DNA from: JBBQER01 sp052148155 | GTDB lineage: Bacteria > Actinomycetota > Acidimicrobiia > IMCC26256 > PALSA-610 | Direction: 5' to 3' | DNA: 17,516 nucleotides | NCBI GenBank assembly: GCA_052148155.1 | Contig: JBKQIY010000003.1 | Coordinates: forward strand, 1-17,516 | In this document: piece after piece, positions 14,312 through 17,516 of the stretch | How the letters are laid out: every line of letters starts with the position of its first letter | Numbering within the stretch: position 1 is the stretch's first letter | Made by a program: the position numbers and the translations under genes | Notes under the pieces: model-generated | Told to the model about the DNA's origin: nothing | The model's input: the letters and a program-made list of their open reading frames with translations, nothing else | The model's database searches: none

Positions 14312-14800
14312 GTGGGTATCGCCTGTAGCGTCGACTTCGTGGCGGAGCGCAGAGACACGGACGCGTTTCTCGCGCCGACGTTCGGTCAACGCCTCGGCGG
14401 ACGCGGACTCGACGCTCTCGTCCTGTTGCCGGTGCTCTTCTTGTTCACCGTGTCGTTGAACGGTGCGACGTACCGGATTGCGTGGTTCATAGTGATCGCC
14501 GCATACGACATTGGCGGTGTCGCAATCTGGGGACAGACGATCGGGAAACGGCTACTCGGAACGAAAGTCGTCAACATCACTGATGACCCGTTGCGGCCGT
14601 GGCAAGCCGTCATACGGTTCTTGACCTTCGGCGTCCCAGCACTCATCTTCACTGCGATCGGCCTTCGGGTCGGCGCAGACCTTTGGGTCCTGATCGTGCT
14701 CGTCCCGGTGTTACGCCCACCATGGCATCGCGGTCTACACGATGTCGCGGCCCGCACGATCGTGGTACCGATCACCACGGAGCTGGGCGGGATCCGGTGA
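14312..14800 (+). CDS. RDD-family membrane protein
   Basis: 162 residues from GTG. RDD hallmarks: FGQRLGGRGLDALVLLPVLF with Arg27 and Asp34 at the first membrane helix, GQTIGKRLLGTKVV in the loop after the second, and RGLHDVAARTIVV at the end. Three membrane segments at about 34-48, 53-72 and 105-131. RDD proteins are small integral membrane proteins, some linked to ion exchange; the role here is open. An in-frame GTG at 14339 is an alternative start, and neither has a clear ribosome binding site. It lies 27 bases before the IMP cyclohydrolase gene and may be co-transcribed. Confidence 0.82.
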   Translation: MGIACSVDFVAERRDTDAFLAPTFGQRLGGRGLDALVLLPVLFLFTVSLNGATYRIAWFIVIAAYDIGGVAIWGQTIGKRLLGTKVVNITDDPLRPWQAVIRFLTFGVPALIFTAIGLRVGADLWVLIVLVPVLRPPWHRGLHDVAARTIVVPITTELGGIR

Positions 14801-14827
14801 CAGGCAGCTCCCCACGAGGGGTCCAAT

Positions 14828-15523
14828 ATGTGCCCTGAGCGCGCGCAATCGTTCCAGGAATTCTTCGAACGAAACGCCTATCCCGGCCGTGGGCTCGCGA
14901 TCGGTCTTGACGACGCTGGCCGTGCCAACGCGCTCTACTGGGTGACGGGCCGTTCGACTGCTTCACGGCAACGAAGAGCACAGATCAACGGCACCGATGT
15001 CGTGATCGGCGCTGCATCCGAGGATGGCGCTCATCTCGATCCGCTTCGTCATTATCGAGCGTTGTGGACGACGACCTCGGGCGTAATTCTCGGAAACGGC
15101 TCGCACGTCACCGACATCGCGGAGCAGATCGCCCACGGGACAACGTTCGCTGCCGCACTTGCCGCCCACGGCTACGAGCCCGATCCCCCTCTACACACTC
15201 CACGAATCGCAGGGATGATCGAGACTCAGACCGGTTCAGTGTGGGTCGGTTGCGCCCGCCGCAGCGGCTTAAGTCACGGAACCGAACACCTCGTCATGCA
15301 CGCCCGCACACCCGCGGGACTCGCCCTTGGGCTGACAACCTACAAGTCCGATGGTGAGCAGGTTGAGATCGACGCACGACCGCAGTGGGTGCGCCTCCCC
15401 ACTGAAGCATCACCGATCGACGTGTTGTGGCAACTGGTCGACCCTCGCTTCGCCGTGCTGGCCGTCTCCTGGACTAACGGCGACATACAGATCCGCGACA
15501 CCACCAGGCCAGTCGACCTTTAG
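14828..15523 (+). CDS. purO: IMP cyclohydrolase, PurO type
   Basis: 231 residues of the PurO/IMP_cyclohyd family, which closes 5-formamidoimidazole-4-carboxamide ribotide to IMP, the last step of de novo purine synthesis, in the cytoplasm. Family patterns: NAYPGRGLAIGLD (about 16-28), ALYWVTGRSTASRQR (35-49), LDPLRHYRALW (70-80), GVILGNGSHVTDI (85-97) and EPDPPLHTPRI (116-126). The length is a little over archaeal PurO. Most bacteria use PurH for this step, so this may be an alternative or supplementary enzyme, or a relative with another substrate. The start is well supported: GAGGGG lies 6 bases before the ATG. No other purine gene is nearby. Confidence 0.8.
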   Translation: MCPERAQSFQEFFERNAYPGRGLAIGLDDAGRANALYWVTGRSTASRQRRAQINGTDVVIGAASEDGAHLDPLRHYRALWTTTSGVILGNGSHVTDIAEQIAHGTTFAAALAAHGYEPDPPLHTPRIAGMIETQTGSVWVGCARRSGLSHGTEHLVMHARTPAGLALGLTTYKSDGEQVEIDARPQWVRLPTEASPIDVLWQLVDPRFAVLAVSWTNGDIQIRDTTRPVDL

Positions 15524-15665
15524 GCCTGCTCGGACCTGAACCGAGCGCACGCATTCGTGTGGAACCCGACCTCGACAGCAGGCGTCTAATGCTTACGTGA
15601 GACATCGAGGGCGCTGCATGGAACGAAGCGGCCTTACCGCACGTCTTGCGGAGATGTCCGGACGG

Positions 15666-15887
15666 TCAGCTTCGGAGGGCCCGCCACCGCCGCCACGACT
15701 TTCTGTGCGGCGAGTCGGTCGGCTCCGTGGTGCCGTCTCGTAGCACGGTCAGACCGAATCGATCACAGTGCTCGTTGCCACAGACATAGGACATCGTGCC
15801 GATCGGTGGACGCGTCATCGGATCGGCAGCGCCACCGATATGGCGTTTGACGGCCCGTAGCCCGTCACCGCAACCTTCGCATCGCAT
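15666..15887 (-). CDS. Small zinc-ribbon protein
   Basis: 73 residues with two Cys knuckles: C3 and C6 in MRCEGCG, and C36 and C41 in YVCGNEHCDRFG, the spacing of a zinc ribbon. The tail is Arg/Trp-rich (HRKSWRRWRALRS), suggesting nucleic-acid binding. It overlaps the end of the upstream 107-residue ORF by 23 bases, which suggests one transcript. The exact partner and role are unknown. The start is the ATG directly before the first knuckle; no strong ribosome binding site. Confidence 0.55.
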   Translation of the reverse strand: MRCEGCGDGLRAVKRHIGGAADPMTRPPIGTMSYVCGNEHCDRFGLTVLRDGTTEPTDSPHRKSWRRWRALRS

Positions 15888-16188
15888 CTTGGTACATCGG
15901 CCTAGAAGCGACGATCCTGAATCCGAGGTCCTTGGGTTCGAGCCTCCTCAGAGGGTGGCGAGCCAGACGATTCGTACCGCCGCTGCGAGGCCGTGCCCGG
16001 AGTCGTCCGTCGCTGGCGTCCTGGGCGGTGTCGTTCCAGGCTTGCAGTAAGAATGAACGTGCCGTGCGTGCCGGCGTTGTCGATGCTCGTAGGAGAGCCG
16101 CACACGGTACCGCTCGCATGACCGCCTTGAGTAGGGCGTCCGCGAGCATTCCGCCTCCAAAAGAAGTGCCGACCGAGCTGATGTCCAT
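15865..16188 (-). CDS. Small protein of unknown function
   Basis: 107 residues, beginning MDISSVGTSFGGGMLADALL. The start is supported by GGGAGGGGG just before the ATG. The first 60 residues include a helical stretch LLKAVMRAVPCAALLRA and FLLQAWNDTAQDAS with good codon bias; the last 40 are Arg/Leu-rich and less typical, so the true gene may be shorter or frameshifted. It overlaps the zinc-ribbon gene by 23 bases. No known domain. Confidence 0.5.
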   Translation of the reverse strand: MDISSVGTSFGGGMLADALLKAVMRAVPCAALLRASTTPARTARSFLLQAWNDTAQDASDGRLRARPRSGGTNRLARHPLRRLEPKDLGFRIVASRPMYQDAMRRLR

Positions 16189-16290
16189 GCCCCCTCCCGG
16201 GTTAGTCGCGACGCGCTGGGACTCGGATCGAAGTCGAGATTCCAATCAGCCAGGCCGAAGCGGACGCGCGACTGGTGCGGTCGACGTAGC

Positions 16291-16587
16291 TCACGGTCGA
16301 GCAGAGACGCTTTCCCAGTAGGAGTTGATGCGCGGAGCCGAACTGAGAATCGGAGGCAGCTCGGCCGTCACGATCATGTTGGCGTCGTTCACCGGGACGC
16401 CCCAGGTCGCACAGACGTCCGTTGGCATCTCGCCCGGGAAGCTGGTTTTGCAGGTCCGGGCCGCGTTGCTCTGGGTCGAAGTAGTGGTCTTGTTGCCGGC
16501 CGACGAGCAACCGCAACCTGCAAACATGAGTACCAGCGCCATGCCGATCAAGCGAACCGACTTGTCGGACCTGACCGGATTCAACAT
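16291..16587 (-). CDS. Small lipoprotein of unknown function
   Basis: 98 residues. A positively charged start (MLNPVRSDKSVR), a hydrophobic run (LIGMALVLMFAG) and lipobox FAGC with Cys25 mark a lipoprotein. A short Thr/Ser linker follows, then a compact domain with Cys46 and Cys59 that could form a disulfide, ending APRINSYWESVSARP. It starts 16 bases after the repeat-protein stop codon, so the two are almost surely one operon, both facing the outside of the cell. The frame extends upstream to a TTG, but that overlaps the previous gene and lacks a signal-like start. Confidence 0.7.
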   Translation of the reverse strand: MLNPVRSDKSVRLIGMALVLMFAGCGCSSAGNKTTTSTQSNAARTCKTSFPGEMPTDVCATWGVPVNDANMIVTAELPPILSSAPRINSYWESVSARP

Positions 16588-16603
16588 GAGCCCGGAGCCG
16601 CGG

Positions 16604-17395
16604 CTACCCCTTGGAGTCAACGGAACATGTGAAGGTCGGCTGCGATCTGCCGCCCCCGGTCATCGTTACGGTCCAGCCGTGACCGGTCAGTATCTTGCCG
16701 GTGCCGGTCACGCCTGTGGGGAGTTCAAGCAGCAGCGGCTTCGAGTGCTCCATCTCGCCAAACGTGGTGGGGTACACGCTTCCGTAGTTGGCGTAGAACA
16801 CCGCGCTCGCCGCCCTGCCAGAATCGCTCATCGCGTTACACATGACTTCCGAGGATCCGTTTCCGTTCACGGACGAGGAGTGTTCGACCAGCGTTTTCTC
16901 CGGGCCAACGTGGTGCGCCGCGACGGGGACAAAGCCGCCCACTGCCATGCACCCGGTGCTGGTCGCACAGGACACACCGAGCAGCTCGCTGTTCGAGGTC
17001 GCGGCAGGGCCGAGACTCGCGACAGTCGACCAGGTACGTCCGTTCCAATGCTCGATCAACCGGTGTCCGAACGGCGGGAAAGACCCGATGAACGGGGACG
17101 CGTGGGGAAAGGACCGACCGACCAGGGACAGTTCTGGGATCATCTGGCTGTACATCGACGGGCCACCAACCGCGACACAATCCGACGCGGTCACGCATTT
17201 GACAGACGAAAGTTCACTGTCGACGGCCGGGCCGTGGCTCGGAACGACCGACCACTGGTTCCCGTCCCAATGCTCAATCAGGGCGTGACCGACATAGCGG
17301 TAGTTCAACGCGTAAGTGCCGACCGCGACACAACTGGTGTTCGTCGTGCATTTCACGGCCTGAAGCGAACTCGCGACCGCGCCTGCCGGACGCAC
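16604..17395 (-). CDS. Secreted W-G/Cys-AVG repeat protein, N-terminus missing
   Basis: 263 residues from the first in-frame GTG. Repeats of about 45-60 residues each carry a Cys pair and a W-G-x-x-W: LQAVKCTTNTSCVAVG with IEHWDGNQWSVV; LSSVKCVTASDCVAVGG with IEHWNGRTWSTV; LLGVSCATSTGCMAVGG. These are typical of secreted actinobacterial proteins thought to fold as beta-propeller-like repeats. The third repeat stops at TLVEH and changes to a different C-terminal domain with two more Cys (186, 257). No signal peptide is present: the frame stays open to the window end, but those 40 residues are Arg/Ser-rich and antisense to another gene fragment. The real N-terminus was probably lost at a junction near 17390. 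Co-transcribed with the following lipoprotein. Confidence 0.68.
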   Translation of the reverse strand: MRPAGAVASSLQAVKCTTNTSCVAVGTYALNYRYVGHALIEHWDGNQWSVVPSHGPAVDSELSSVKCVTASDCVAVGGPSMYSQMIPELSLVGRSFPHASPFIGSFPPFGHRLIEHWNGRTWSTVASLGPAATSNSELLGVSCATSTGCMAVGGFVPVAAHHVGPEKTLVEHSSSVNGNGSSEVMCNAMSDSGRAASAVFYANYGSVYPTTFGEMEHSKPLLLELPTGVTGTGKILTGHGWTVTMTGGGRSQPTFTCSVDSKG

Positions 17396-17516
17396 CGTTC
17401 GACGGCGATGAGGGAGTCTTGTTCGTCGGGAAGGCCCAGGAGAAGACGAACGCGTATCGGACCGAGAAACGCTGGAACGCTGAGACTGGTCGGCCGTATC
17501 CGTGGATCGTGCGGGC
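17395..17516 (+). pseudogene. Fragment of a conserved actinobacterial protein, 5' end missing
   Basis: An open frame running off the right edge reads GVLFVGKAQEKTNAYRTEKR then TGRPYPWIVR. I recall this block from the middle of a widespread actinobacterial family of unknown function, in which it is preceded by about 100 residues and followed by a segment around FYFYC. Here no such N-terminal part or start codon precedes it; instead the repeat-protein gene begins on the other strand. The gene looks cut at about 17390. Family recognition is from memory. Confidence 0.5.

Noticed and set aside
15935..15960. A T-loop-like string (ggttcgagcc) suggesting a tRNA.
   Set aside because: The flanking bases do not pair as a T arm, no acceptor stem or anticodon arm is found, and it lies within a coding frame.
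1..17516. Search for CRISPR arrays, tRNA/rRNA genes and long tandem repeats.
   Set aside because: No regularly spaced direct repeats or RNA gene signatures were seen by eye; only short inverted repeats are present.

Overview
GC-rich sequence with strongly GC-biased third codon positions. The gene content (DUF2510 tail, RDD protein, secreted proteins with Cys-x-AVG/W-G repeats, several Thr/Ser-rich lipoproteins, many GTG starts without clear Shine-Dalgarno sites) points to a chromosomal segment of an actinomycete, possibly of the Acidimicrobiia type. The phylum is an inference from content; no rRNA or tRNA gene is present to fix it. The region looks accessory: one insertion sequence, one toxin-antitoxin pair, one large primase-helicase, and several decayed or truncated genes.

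Left part (1-6416), mobile and defence: an almost complete ISNCY/IS5-like insertion sequence (1-1603) with terminal inverted repeats and a hairpin that buries the transposase ribosome binding site. Right of it lies a two-gene AbiE-like (type IV) toxin-antitoxin operon: a winged-helix antitoxin/regulator (1808-2824) and an overlapping nucleotidyltransferase toxin (2814-3584), with a promoter and candidate operator that place the start of the mRNA almost at the start codon. After a 450-base scrambled gap with two strong hairpins comes a large protein joining a TOTE-type archaeo-eukaryotic primase domain to a superfamily 2 helicase (4035-6416). Together these look like a small defence island.

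Middle (6417-13377), decayed and envelope genes: a DJ-1/PfpI-family gene whose expected start codon reads ATC; a 530-base stretch with an orphan fragment of a Cys-rich repeat protein; a lipoprotein with a SecDF P1-head domain preceded by two small ORFs; a translationally coupled pair (unknown protein plus secreted SGNH hydrolase); a DUF2510 membrane protein; another Thr-rich lipoprotein; and a membrane-anchored helical protein.

Right part (13722-17516): a VOC/glyoxalase-fold protein, an RDD membrane protein, a PurO-type IMP cyclohydrolase, two overlapping small genes (one a zinc ribbon), and a two-gene unit made of a lipoprotein and a secreted repeat protein. The repeat protein is cut at its N-terminus where an oppositely oriented gene fragment begins, which marks a rearrangement junction near 17,390.

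The most notable system is the AbiE-like pair beside the primase-helicase. The rest is mostly envelope and metabolic genes with visible signs of gene decay.
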